A stretch of 64,000 bases of DNA, taken from contig CM030367.1 in NCBI GenBank assembly GCA_017893485.1, forward strand, positions 147,239,767 through 147,303,766, read 5' to 3'. This document shows positions 36,595 through 48,335 of this stretch, piece by piece. Position 1 is the stretch's first letter, and the number at the start of each line of letters is the position of its first letter. This DNA comes from Hemerocallis citrina. Its lineage: Eukaryota; Streptophyta; Magnoliopsida; Asparagales; Asphodelaceae. Below the pieces are notes generated by a model. The model was not told the DNA's origin and did no database searches. It saw only the letters and a program-made list of their open reading frames with translations. The translations under genes and the position numbers were made by a program.

Positions 36595-37192
36595 AACTCG
36601 GATGCGTACTCGTCCACAGACCTGGAGCCCTATTTCAGAAAGTATTATGTTACAACATTGCATGAACAATATGTAACAAATTCCATTACTAGAAATGAAG
36701 ACCAACCTGTTTTAGGGCTAAGAATTGCTGCTCCATCTCAACTCTGGTGCTGCTAGGAAAGAACTTCTCCAAGAAGCTCCTAGTGAAAGTGGCCCAAGTG
36801 ATCGGTCTTTCAAGCCTTTCGGACTCGGACCTCCACCAGATAAGAGCCAAGTCCACCAACTGGATGGTAACCACATCCACACGATCTACATCAGCAACTC
36901 TAGCTGCCAAAAGCAGGTTCTCTGTCCGAATCAACCACTGTTCAGCCTACGAAGGCGTCTCAATGCCTGAAAACCTGTCGGGATACAGCCTCATAAAGTC
37001 TGTGACCATTTTCGGACGGGGTGGAAGAATATCCTGCCCAGGAGCAACAGGCGGAGTAGCTCGAGCAACTTCCAAAGCAGCCATCACCAAATCACTATGG
37101 TTATGCTGCTGATTAATCAAGTGCTCAAGCACCACAGTGACCGCCTCAATCGGGTCACCCTGCGACTGCGAAGTAGAACCTCTACGAGCCAT
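36595..37192 (-). pseudogene. Tekay gag, N-terminal half
   Basis: On the minus strand, ATG at 37192 begins MARRGSTSQSQGDPIEAVTV. It goes on with DFMRLYPDRFSGIETPS and then a stop before AEQWLIRTE (36947). Next come LALIWWRSESERL, TWATFTRSFLEKFFPSSTRV and EMEQQFLALKQ, the Retrotrans_gag core. After a 77-nt intron-like segment it continues GSRSVDEYASEFTRL and is cut by the hAT element. The start is chosen because MARRG follows the PBS and leader as in relatives. Confidence 0.88.
36630..36706 (-). other. intron-like segment inside Tekay gag core (77 nt)
   Basis: The minus strand reads AAACAG|gttggtc...ctgaaatag|GGCTCC. It separates FLALKQ from GSRSVDEYA, which are adjacent in related gag proteins. 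AT-rich, GT-AG ends, phase 0. It contains an inverted repeat TGTTACAtATTG...CAATgtTGTAACA, so a non-intron origin is possible. Confidence 0.6.
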
Positions 37193-37347
37193 AGTCTGCA
37201 CGAAACCAAAAACAGGTAGCATTCAGATCATGGTTGATAATACTTGATTCATTCTATGCATGCATGGTTGGTGAATGTTGTGCAGATTTTCAGTTCGAGG
37301 CAAGCTTGTCTAATATAAGAGTTGCCTAATACATTAGCCAAACCTGA

Positions 37348-37360
37348 TGCTCTGATACCA
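37348..37360 (-). other. PBS of Tekay element (initiator tRNA-Met)
   Basis: The minus strand reads TGGTATCAGAGCA, ten bases from the end of the 5' LTR. This is the standard chromovirus PBS. Confidence 0.92.
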
Positions 37361-39404
37361 CTAAAAATCCTGTCACGCCCCGCTTCCTAAAAGAATACGG
37401 AATACAGATACATAACAAAATCCCAACAAATGATTTTCATCATCCATAAGCTGTTCAAGAAATCTTAACAACAAGCACGAGAAATATACAGAGTCGGAAG
37501 CGATTTGTCAACCACATGCACATAATGAGTCAAAAGAAATACTTGAAACCAAATACATAAATCTCAAATAGTCATGATCTGAATAAAACACAAGTCTTGG
37601 GTCACATCACCAAAAACAAGAAATAAATTCAAGTCTCACGAATACAAGAATAATCCAAGTATCACAGATACAAATATTGTTCAAGCACGATACAAGAAAT
37701 AATAATCATAAAGAAAAGCAGCACTAATACTTCAAGTCTCCGATACCATCTTGAACCTGTTCTCCATAATCTGCAATTCATCGAATGCAGGAAAGAGAAA
37801 AAGAGAAAACACAAGTACCCGTCAATTGCAAGTCACGTGTCACTTATAATGTAGGATACAAGCACATGGGTAAACTAACTAGCACATGGTTTAAGTATGA
37901 TGTCAACCTAGACAACTAGCATGGTAAAAGTGTCAAGTGTACATGGTATAAATCAAGTGTCAAATAAACAAGTATCATGTAACATACATCAAGTGCCAAG
38001 TGTCATGTGTTTATGTATCAAGTATCAAGTTTCATGTCTCATGTAAATAAGTCTCATGTATCATATGGTCAAGTATCAAGCAAGCATGTATCATGTTCAC
38101 GTATCATGTTCAAGTATCAAGTTCAAGTAGCATGTTCAAGTCTTGTAGTGAATTACTATCTAGGTAGCACTTCATGCAGCCCACCTTACATGGTTGCCAC
38201 AACACAATAGTTTCGCTTTAGATTTCATAGTGGACCATAAAGGGCAGTATACTCGGTGACAAGCAAGTAATTGAGCTCCAAGCTCCATGTATCATGTATC
38301 ATGTAATCACGTGTCGAGAGTGCAAGTGGCAAGTATCGTGTCTTGCGTGCAGGTATCAAGTAATCATGTCAAGTATCACGTAGGATTAGTGAATCCCCTT
38401 CCGAGTACACATTTCTGAATTATCCACTATTAGATCTGTCCCATAAACCCCGTTTTGGTTATTTTATTATTAATATCCAACAAGCATGAATATGTGCAAA
38501 ATATATGATAAATCTATTAATATCCATATTTTGGATCAATAATTTGAATACAATTAACAATTAAATTCTCTATCTTTGGTAATTTATACTTTTTTTCTCT
38601 TTTCTATAGGAAAGAGCCTAAAAGCAAGTAAATTGAGTGCATTCAAGACTTACTCAGGACTAATCTACCACTGTGAGGATGAAGCATTGGAATGGAGAAC
38701 CTTAATTTTGCATCAAAACATTTGTAGGAGCATGATGGAGAGTTGTGTTAACAAGGTTGAAAATGTGGGGTTTTTTATTCAAACATGAAGAGCTAAATTC
38801 TACAAAAAGAAGATGTGCAGATGCCTACAATCTCCATTTCTTTATCCTCCAACTCCCTTCTTCACCTCCTAGAAAGTGCAGCTATACATCAATAGAAGAG
38901 TGGTGAAGTTCAGTGTTGATCAAGCCTAAATTCAAGCAAGCTTTCAGAATTTCGAACCAAACTGTAGATGAAGTTGCAAGCTTCCCAAACAGCAGCTGCC
39001 CATTACAAGAAGTGTAGTTGAAGGGAAAAACAACTCATGTATCAGCTGTGCATGTCAGCTGTGCAAACTTGAATTTTCCACTTCAAGGCTCACACACCTC
39101 CAGTCTTCACTCTTTAACTCCCCTTTTTAACTCCCTATCAGGTGTTACCCTTTTGTTGGTTGAAGCTCCTTATTGATCAAGCCTCATATTAACTCCACTT
39201 CAAATAGCAGATTGCAATTGAAGTGGAAAAAGACTTCCTGCAAGAGCTGTGCATATATCAGCTATATGCACAATAGATACTTGAGTTAGATGTAAAGTCT
39301 TCTTCACAGTTAAGCTGCAAATTCATGAGGCAAGAATTATGTGTGTGGAGCCAGGTATTGAGAAGAGTTATCATAGGCAAATTCATTAAGCTGCACCAAA
39401 CATC

Positions 39405-39815
39405 AGCTGTGCAACTCAGCTGTGTAACTCAGCTAGGCAATCAGCTATGCACTCAACAGTGCAAGTCAGCTGTGCAGATCAGTTGTGCTTTCTTGAAACC
39501 TCCACTTCATAAGCTCACAGTCCCCATTCTTCACTCTCTAAAGTCCTTATTTTACTCCCTATCAATTATGAAGCACTGGTGATTGAAGCTCTAAATTAAT
39601 AAAGCCCATATCATGAAAAATCTCTAGGACTGTGGAAGAAGTTGCAAAAGGGTTTCAACTAGCAGAGTATAGTTGAATTGAAGAGTGAGAGCAAGTTCAG
39701 CTAAAAAACTCAGCTGATACACACAGCTGTGCAACTCAGCAGCAGATACACACAGCTGTGCAACTCAGTAGCTGATACACATAGCTGTGCAACTCAGCTA
39801 TGTATCAGCTGTGCA
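39405..39815. repeat. AGCTGTGCA palindromic repeat cluster in Athila LTR
   Basis: Many copies of CAGCTGTGCAACTCAGCTG-like units. At 39715-39815, AGCTGATACACACAGCTGTGC is repeated three times; the 3' LTR has two copies (49550-49625). Confidence 0.8.
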
Positions 39816-40201
39816 TTTTTTTAAAGAGTGCTACAATATCAGTTCCACACAGATACATGACTTGTGCATGATCAAATACAGCTGCACAGAAGAGTCCTTT
39901 TTCACAGTACAATCAAAACTACAAGCCAAGAAGGAGAGCAAAAATAAAACAATATGTGGGGAGCTAGAGATATGCAGAGTTGAGATACACCCTCACTACA
40001 CCCAAATCTGCAACACAAATCAGATTGAGCTGTCAAAATCCTAGAAACAAATATTGTATAGCTGCAAATAACAACTTCCCAAAAATCAAGCAAGTTAGTT
40101 GGTCTGGCTATTAATGAAGGGGATTTTGACTCAATCCATACCCGATATTTGAGGAGATTGCAATCTTAAGCTAAAGATCTGCAGATGGGAGAAAAGGAAG
40201 C

Positions 40202-40209
40202 TATAAAAA
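40202..40209 (+). promoter_or_regulatory. TATA box of Athila 5' LTR
   Basis: GAAGCTATAAAAAAAGGG. It is conserved at 50016 in the 3' LTR and lies in a stretch rich in GAGG after a long U3. Confidence 0.55.
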
Positions 40210-41391
40210 AAGGGAAAAAACACAGACTGTGGGGCATCGAAAATAGGAGGGGATTGAGAACTTGAGAACCAGAGGAGTTCGAATACAACTTGAAGAGGAG
40301 GAGGGCAATTTGGCTTCACTGTTGATCATCACGCAAATCAGTGTTACTTCTTCTCTCTAATTTTGTTCTTAAGTTTTTTAAATTATTAGAGTCATGTATT
40401 CAAAATTGTTAGTCAATAAAAGTTGGATTATGTGTAACTAAATTCATTTGGGCAGATTGAAACCTTAGTCATGTAATGTTTACAAATCTTCTAAGGCACT
40501 ACTCCTATCACTTATTGATTAAACCTGGTAGTTCTTGATCAAAATTTATAATATGCAGTATTTGATGCTTGATATCCTTACTATTCAAATGTTGTTAACT
40601 CAACTTATTTATTGATGAATACTCTATATCACTCTATTTGAGCACACTGATATACACTCATATCTCAGTATGCTCCTCTGATATGCCATGGTTAACACAA
40701 CCAAAGTTGAGTTATCAAGTTTGCTTATTATAGAATTGAATCTGTTATATGAGTAAATTGAGATGACCGAGTCTTATGCTCATAACTAGTAACACAAGAA
40801 TCGACTAAGTTCTTTGGTTTAATCAACTCGGAGGTCTAGAATTGATGACAACTTCTAGATCTTTGAGTGTTTGTCAATTTCCACCATTTCTATGCTTTCT
40901 TCAGGTACAACTTAGTAGATATCATGCTAAACACTTAAGGAGAGAAAGGAATTAAAGTAAATACCATGCCTAATTCTTAGCTTAAGAAAATTTTTAATTT
41001 AAAGAGTAGATACCATACTCTTAAATGAACAAGCATGAGTGATCGGAGTAGTGTAGAAGTTGATCTAGCATTCTTGACTATAGGTGGAAATCAAGCCCAA
41101 CTAATTCAATAGATATTTCTTGATTCAAATTAACAAAATGGAGAACTTCTTGGTCTATATTTTAATCTCTTTTTTCCCTTCAGATACACAATTAAAAAAA
41201 AAGATGAAAACAAAAAGAGACTTTATACCAAGCACTCTGTTTTATTGATTAGTAAGTTATTTACTACAATCTCTGTGGGATCGACCATTGCTTTTCACTA
41301 CGCTTCTGTAAACGATTCGTAAACTTGCGAGGTTTTAAATTTGTGTTCAAATTATCTATTCATTTAGATAACTGAAATATCAACAAGTTTT

Positions 41392-41404
41392 TGGCGCCGG
41401 GGAT
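41392..41404 (+). other. Athila primer binding site
   Basis: TGGCGCCGGGGAT, a few bases after the LTR. The usual Athila PBS matches tRNA-Asp (TGGCGCCGTTGCCGGGGA); this copy looks like it with the middle six bases missing. Confidence 0.75.
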
Positions 41405-41529
41405 TGTTTAGTATTTTAACTTGCAAATCAATAAAAATAATAATAAAAAAAATCGATTACTTATTTACTGAAAACTATGAATATTTTTTTATAGGTACGG
41501 TCCAATTAGAGGCTACATGACTTTGGTGT

Positions 41530-43341
41530 ATGTACGGGAGACGATCACTTCATCCCAAGCTACTACCTATTGACCAAGAGATAGAGCACCCTCTGCACAA
41601 ACTAAAACAACAGCTAAGACCACGAACCATTTCAAAAGCAACAATGGGTGAGGAAGTACCAAATCGAGTACCAATGCAGGACAAATTCACTCCTAAGAAT
41701 ATTGAGAAACCTTCTTGCATAACTTATCAACCTAATGGCACGGGGAATATGCACATATCTCCTCAATTAGTCAACATGGTCCCCCACTTTAGTGGCAAAC
41801 TAGACGAGGATCATCATCTCTACTTGCATGATTTCTTTGATCTTTGCAGAACTCAAAGCGTCCAAGGGCTTACCCCTGAATAAATCAGGTTAATCTTGTT
41901 TCCATTTTCATTAAAACTTAATGCTAAATTGTGGTATAATTCTTTGGAACCAGGATCAATTCAGTCATGGGAGCAATTGGCAACAAAGTTCTTGAAGGAA
42001 TTTTTTCCAGCTCAAAAAACCAAACAACTAGAAAGGGAAATTCAACTCTTCCAACAAAAAGATGGCAATTTGTTCTTCAAGGCATGGAAGGACTTTAAGA
42101 ACAAACTTCTCAAGTGTCCGATGCACAACATGCCTAAGGATGATCAGGTACAAGCGTTCTATGAGGGTGTAAATGACACGAACAAAGCAATTGTAGATTC
42201 AGCTTGCAATGGAATCTTGATGAGAAAGAGTGGTGAGGAGGACATCGAGCTATTCGAAGAACTCAGCGAGAACTCACAACAATTCTCAACAAGGGGAAGG
42301 GGTTTTTCAAAGAAACAGAGAGTTTACAAAAGTTCTACTAATAATAACATGCAATTAGAAATGGTAACCATGAACAAAAAAATTAATATGCTTGTTAATG
42401 CAATTTCGACATTAGGTGGCGTAAAAAACCAAGAAAAAGAAATTTGTGCAATTTGTTTTCATTCTGATCATACAACTGATGCATGTCCAATGTCTTCTTT
42501 CACAGATCAGGAGCACGCAAACCACGTAGGACGGGGAGTGTATCCACCCAAGAACAACCCCTTCTCGAACACGTACAACCCAGGGTGGAGAAATCATCCA
42601 AATTTCTTATGGAACAATAATCAAAACAATCAAGGCACTCAAATCGCACAAGGGCATGCGCGGCAATTCCAGATCGGGAATGGTTTTGATCGGCCAGTTC
42701 AAGAACAGAAGAAGTTGGATTTCGAATCCACTGTTCTTCAATTGCTTCAACAACAACATCAAACAAGCAACCAATAAGGGCATGCCATTCAAAAATTGGA
42801 GACGCAAATTGGTCAAATCGCAAAGGAGTTAAGTGAAAGAAAGGCAGGAGAACTTCCATCACAAACCATACCAAACCCTAAAGGAAAAGAACAACTCAAA
42901 TCGATGACAACCCTAAGAAGTGGTAAGATAATCGATAGCAAGGTTGGAACAATCGCGGACGAATCAGACAAAATCGAAATCAGGGACACACAACCAGCAA
43001 AATCCTTGGTTTCCAACAAGGTAAGTGACAAAGAAAGGGTAGTATTGCCACCATTCTCTCAAAGGTTAGTCAAGCAAAAGAAAGAACAACATTTACTTGA
43101 TATCTTTGAAACTCTCAGGACGGTAGAAATCAATATTCCCCTACTTGATATTATTAAACAAATTCCTTCTTATGCCAAATTTTTAAAAGAATGCTGCACT
43201 CACAGGAGAACGTTTCAGGTTCGGGAGAATGTTGCTCTAACAGAGGAAGTGAGTGCGGTATTGTTGAGGAAATTACCTCCTAAGTTGAAGGATCCATGTA
43301 GTTTTACCATTCCTTGCAGGGTTGGTGAGCATTTTTTTTGA
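41530..43341 (+). pseudogene. Athila gag
   Basis: From ATG 41530 to the stop at 41881 (LTPE-stop-IRL, where relatives have EEIRL), then LFPFSLKLNAKLWYNSL, WEQLATKFLKEFFP and FKNKLLKCPMHNMPKDDQVQ, the Athila capsid core. A zinc knuckle CAICFHSDHTTDAC is at about 42448. A second stop is at 42775, after which the reading continues through METQIGQIAKELSERKAGEL, QKKEQHLLDIFETLRTVEIN and LLDIIKQIPSYAKFLKE to 43341, where it shifts into protease. Only point-type lesions are seen, so the protein was lost recently. Confidence 0.9.
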
Positions 43342-43742
43342 AAAGGCACTGCTAGATTTGGGAGCAAGCCTAAATCTTCTTCCCGTACTCTGTTTACGAA
43401 GAACTAGGATTGGAGAAACTCAAACCAACATCAATCACTTTGCAATTGGCTGATCGCAGCATCAAGAGACCTAGAGGTATTTTAGAAGATGTCTTAGTTC
43501 AGGTAAATGATTTCATTTTGCCTGCAGATTTTGTTGTTTTGGATATGGAACACTCTTCAATGCTATCTTCTTTACCTATCATCTTAGGTAGACCCTTTAT
43601 GAGTACTGCTGATATAAAAATTTGTGTTAAAAAGGGCACTATAAGTATGAAAATAAACGGTGAAAAGATTGAGTTTAAAATGTTTGATGCACTAAAATTA
43701 CCACACGATGATCATGAATGTTATAATATTGATGTGGTTTAG
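43300..43742 (+). pseudogene. Athila aspartic protease
   Basis: CSFTIPCRVGEHFF, then after a frameshift ALLDLGASLNLLP (active-site DLGA, as usual in Athila), LEKLKPTSITLQLADRSIKR, DFVVLDME, PIILGRPFMSTAD. The TAG-type stop at 43740 closes the frame. Confidence 0.88.
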
Positions 43743-43914
43743 GAGATTGTTGACCAAACATTTCAGGTACATAGCGTCGATCCACTACAGGCCATAATTA
43801 CACTCTCTAACACTCTCTCGAGTTGAACAGGAATATGATGATACTGATTGGTGGATTAAAGAGACAATACACTACCTTGAAACTCCAAAATCATATTCAG
43901 GTAAGTTTGCACCT

Positions 43915-45564
43915 ATGTTTGAGAATCTTGTGTCTAATAACACTTTTGTTTCTTCTGTTACCATGACACCAGACGTGGAGCTAAAGCCGCTACCTGAACA
44001 CTTGAAGTATGCATACTTGGGTGAAAACCAAACGTTACCTGTGATAGTTGCTGCAAACTTGAGTATGCAGGAAGAAAAGAAGCTGTTGATAGTATTGCGA
44101 GAATACAAGGGTGCATTAGGGTGGACCATTGCATACATCAAGGGAATAAGTCCATCCAAGTGCATGCATAAAATACTTCTTAAAGACAATGCAAAGCCTA
44201 GCAGGGAAGCACAAAGAAGGCTCAATCCACACATGAAGGAAGTGGTGAGAACAGAGGTCCTTAAGCTACTAGATGTTGGCATCATCTACCCTATCTCAGA
44301 TAGCAAATGGGTGAGTCCTATAGATGTAGTGCCTAAGAAAAGTGGAGTCACAGTAGTGAAGAATGATGAGAATGAGCTTATTCCTACAAAGATGACCACA
44401 GGTTGGAGGGTATGCATTGACTACAGGAAGCTGAATAACGAAACCAGGAGGATGCCTTTTGGATTGTGCAACGCACCAGCTACATTTCAGAGATGCATGA
44501 TGAGTATATTTTCAGACATGGTGGAGAGGTTCATCGAGGTATTTATGGATGATTTCAGTGTTTTTGGATCTTGTTTTGATGAATTCCTTAACCATTTGCA
44601 TCTCGTGCTTGAGAGATGTGAAGAATGCAATTTAGTGCTGAATTGGGAAAAGTGCCATTTTATGGTACAACAAGGCATTATCTTAGGTCATGTGGTGTCC
44701 AAAAAAGGCATCGAGGTGGACAAGGCAAAAATTGACATCATATCGAAGCTACCTCCTCCTACTACAGTCAAGGCTGTAAGGAGCTTTCTTGGACATGTAG
44801 GGTTCTATAGAAGATTTATAAAAGATTTTTCCAAAATCTCCAGACCCCTTTGTAGATTGTTAGCTAAAGATGTTGAGTTTGCATGGACAGAAGAGTGCAT
44901 GAATGCTTTCGTTACATTGAAAAATCTTCTCATTTCCGCACCCATCATCATGGCACCAGATTGGACCCGTCCTTTCGAGCTTATGTGTGATGCAAGTGAT
45001 TATGCTTTGGGAGCTGTTTTAGGTCAAAGAATAAATAAGGTACCCCATTCTATTTACTATGCTTCTCAAACTTTAAATGATGCACAGCTTAATTATTCCA
45101 CTACTGAAAAAGAAATGTTAGCTGTCATTTTTGCTGTAGAGAAGTTTAGATCATATTTGATTGGATCTAAAGTCATTGTTTTCACTGACCATGCTGCTTT
45201 GAGATATTTGTTTGCAAAAAAGGATGCTAAGCCTAGGTTGATCAGATGGGTGCTTTTGCTTCAAGAGTTTGATCTTGAAATTAGAGACAAGAAGGGGAGC
45301 AACAATGTTGTTGCAGATCACTTGTCTAGGTTACTAAACGATGAAGAGAGAAATGTGCCCCCAGTGAATGAAAACTTTCCAGATGAACACTTATTTGAAA
45401 TAAATATACAACTTCCATGTTATGCAGATATTGTCAATTATCTCACTGCTCATGTTTTTCCTCCAGGTATGACGAGTCAAGAAAGAAAGCGATTGGTGGC
45501 CATGTGTAAGCACTATTATTGGGATGATCCTTACCTATTCAAATTCTGCCCTGATCAAATGTAA
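43915..45564 (+). pseudogene. Athila reverse transcriptase and RNase H, with internal deletion
   Basis: 549 codons open. [78 protein letters not shown] (the YxDD-type box), [30 protein letters not shown]. Between NNETR and RMPFG about 55 residues are missing, including the FLDGYSGY segment with the first catalytic Asp. RNase [50 protein letters not shown]. The frame stays open but RT cannot be active. Confidence 0.93.
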
Positions 45565-46710
45565 TAAGATGTGTGTCAGGAGAAGAACAAATGAGTATTT
45601 GCAACATTGTCACCAGTTTGCATGTTGAGGACACTTTGGGACAAAAAGAACAGCACTTAAGGTATTACAATCTGGTTTTTATTGGCCTAATGTATTCAAA
45701 GATGCTTTTTCTTTTTGCAAGACTTGTGATAGATGCCAGAGGACAGGCAACATCTATTCCAGAAATCAAATGCCACTGAAAAATATTCAAGTAATCGAGC
45801 TTTTTGATGTATGGGGAATCGACTTCATAAGTCCTTTTCCTAACTCACTTGGTTATTTATATATTCTCGTTGGTGTGGATTATGTGTCTAAATGGGTCGA
45901 GGCTATCCCCTCAAAAACTAATGATCACAAAGTTGTTGTCAAGTTTTTACAGGATAACATCTTCACAAGGTTCGGTACACCAAGAGCAATAATTAGTGAT
46001 GGAGGTAGCCACTTCAATAATTTTCCATTTGCTTCTTTGATGAAGAAGTAAGGGATTACACATAAAGTGGGTACTCCATACCATCCTCAAACCAGTGGGC
46101 AAGTGGAGATTAGCAACAGAGAAATCAAGAACATTTTGGAAAAGACCGTAAATACAAGCAGAAGGGATTGGTCGCTATGCTTGAATGATGCATTGTGGGC
46201 ATACAAACTGCATACAAAACGCCCATTGGCATGTCACCATATCGTCTAGTCTTTGGAAAAGCATGTCATCTTCCGGTGGAATTGGAACACAAAGCTTATT
46301 GGGCTATTAAAAAGTTTAATTTTGATATTAAACAAGCAGGTGGCAAAAGAAGATTGCAGCTGAATGAGCTCGAAGAATTGAGGCATGATGCTTATGAGAA
46401 TTCAAGGTTGTACAAAGAACGGACCAAGATATATCATGATAAACAGCTAGCAAGGAAGGAGTTTCATGAGGGACAGAAGGTATTGATATACAACTCGAAA
46501 TTACGACTCTTTCCAGGCAAGCTTATGTCAAGATGGTACGATCTGTACATTGTTACAAAAGTTTTCCCACATGGAGCTTTGGAGGTTCATAGCAAAGAGA
46601 AAAATCAAACATTCAAGGTGAACGGGCATAGGGCGAAACCATATATTGAGATGAGTTTTGAGGCGCGAGAGGAAGATATAACTTTTCAAACTATTCAATA
46701 CATTGCATAA
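45565..46710 (+). pseudogene. Athila integrase
   Basis: Starts after stops at 45562-45567 and a shifted HHCC region ([20 protein letters not shown]). The core has D in [12 protein letters not shown] in ISDGGSHF and E in [11 protein letters not shown]. There is a stop at 46049 and a frameshift near 46195 (WAYKLHTK / [20 protein letters not shown]). The C-terminal part has [36 protein letters not shown] and ends FQTIQYIA at 46710. Confidence 0.92.
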
Positions 46711-48320
46711 ACTCGTTAAGTCTAGCTGGAGACAAGAAACACAGTGCTTATTAGGAGGTAACCCAATTGTCAGGGAAGTTCTTACACTTTTCTTTTTATT
46801 CATTTCTTTACTTTTTTTTCTTTTTCTTTCAAACTGGGATGGTGACACATGTCTATTTTATGTTTTTGTTTCAAACATTGAGGACAATGTTCCATTTAAG
46901 TTTGGGGGTATTTATTCACATTTAGAGTCTTTTGATTTTGTGTAAAAAAAATTATAAAAAAAAAACCTTCTAACAACAATGATGAGAACATGAGCTCAGT
47001 TACTATAGGTAGAGAGTGGAGAACAAGTATTAATTGTGGTCTTTATCTTTAAAAATGTTAATAACTTATCATATGGATCATGCTTGAAACTTGTACTCAC
47101 TTGGCCATGTCAATTCGACGAATTATGAAAGAGAATAGCAAGTTCAACTATGAGTAAACTTAAATACACAAATTGTGAGTTTTGAGCCTAACATATATTC
47201 TTGAGAGAGTCATACACTTGAAGATCTCAGTATTCATGATTTACTTGACTGCTTGTATCTACATTCTTGAGATGAACTATAACTTGTTTTTTGTTACTTT
47301 TCGAAACTTATTTTTGATTTTGCATGAAAACTTGGAAGTGATTAAGGCACCTAAAAATCTATCACCAAAGACAAATAGCCTACCCAACATTAATTATTCA
47401 TTAGTTGCCCCTTTGAAGCCTATAAAAGCTTTCTTTTTGTAAGACACATCATCCTTAACCATGCCTAGATAAATAGGTTTCCTTACCTATATCTATTAAG
47501 TTAGTAGAGCAAAAAAAAATTGTAAAAAAGATGTGGTATGTCAAGGTGAAGGGATTGAAATATTTTAAAAAGAAAAGTTGGAGGATTTGTCATAAGAAAT
47601 ATGAAAAGTTGTTCATCAAATAAATAAAAATTGCTATGAGTTGTGGGTGGTTGAGAGGTGTTGGTAGAAATAAAGTATAGGCCTTTGATATATGGCCTCA
47701 TGATTGCTAAAAATAAATATAAATAAATAAAAATAAATAAATGGCGACTTCACTGGGGAAGAAATATAATCTCTTAGAACAATACAAGTTGCTCTACTAA
47801 TTCTTTAGAAATTTTGTATTCCCTTCTTCCTTCAATTGCTTAAACCTTCACCCATGGCCCCATTACAACCTATATAAGACCTTTTTGATCCAAGTATTGT
47901 GCAAATCAATGGTGTGAAGACGTAGTAGCAAGATCAAGCATATGATTTCATTTCATTCAAGTAATGAATATTTGGCAAGAGATCTAATTTGAACTTCCCA
48001 TGTTAATGTGAGCTATTTTTTATTGGGAGTGTATGCCATGGTGAGATTTTGGAGTTGAAATATAGTTGAGCTTGCTAACCTTAATCATGATTATGTTGCA
48101 TAGGCATTGGCCACCCTACTTATTGATGTTCAAGTTGAGTATTCCTTTGAATAGTGATTAACATTTGAATTAAAACTTTTTTTTTAGGCCTATCTTAATG
48201 CTTGTTCTAATTTTGATACTAAAAGTAGCAAGTTCTCTGAGGTAAATGTTGGAAGGGTCAAGTGTTCTTGCGATGTTTTTAGTTTTAGTTTTTATTTTTA
48301 CTTGAGGACAAGCAAAAGCT
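46711..48320 (+). other. Athila 3' noncoding region
   Basis: 1.6 kb, AT-rich, no env-like ORF. At 46872-46909 it contains TTGAGGACAATGTTCC, then AAGTTTGGGGGTATT, a near copy of the sequence around the true PPT (48302-48335). No other structure noticed. Confidence 0.65.
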
Positions 48321-48335
48321 AAGTTTGGGGATATT
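48321..48335 (+). other. Athila polypurine tract
   Basis: AAGTTTGGGGATATT directly before the 3' LTR, preceded by TTGAGGACAAGCAAAAGCT, typical of Athila. Confidence 0.75.

Larger units (their letters stand above)
38506..41385 (+). repeat. 5' LTR of Athila (2880 bp)
   Basis: TGATAAATCTATTAAT...GAAATATCAACA. In the first 190 bases I count 13 differences from the 3' LTR; later parts are more alike. No gene is present; open frames such as 39325-39582 are conserved between the LTRs only because the LTRs are copies. Confidence 0.93.

Noticed and set aside
37348..37360. tRNA gene remnant
   Set aside because: Only the 13 bases complementary to the tRNA 3' end are present; it is a primer binding site.
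39325..39582. 85-codon frame conserved at 49168-49425
   Set aside because: Conserved only because both are LTR copies; no known domain, no start context.
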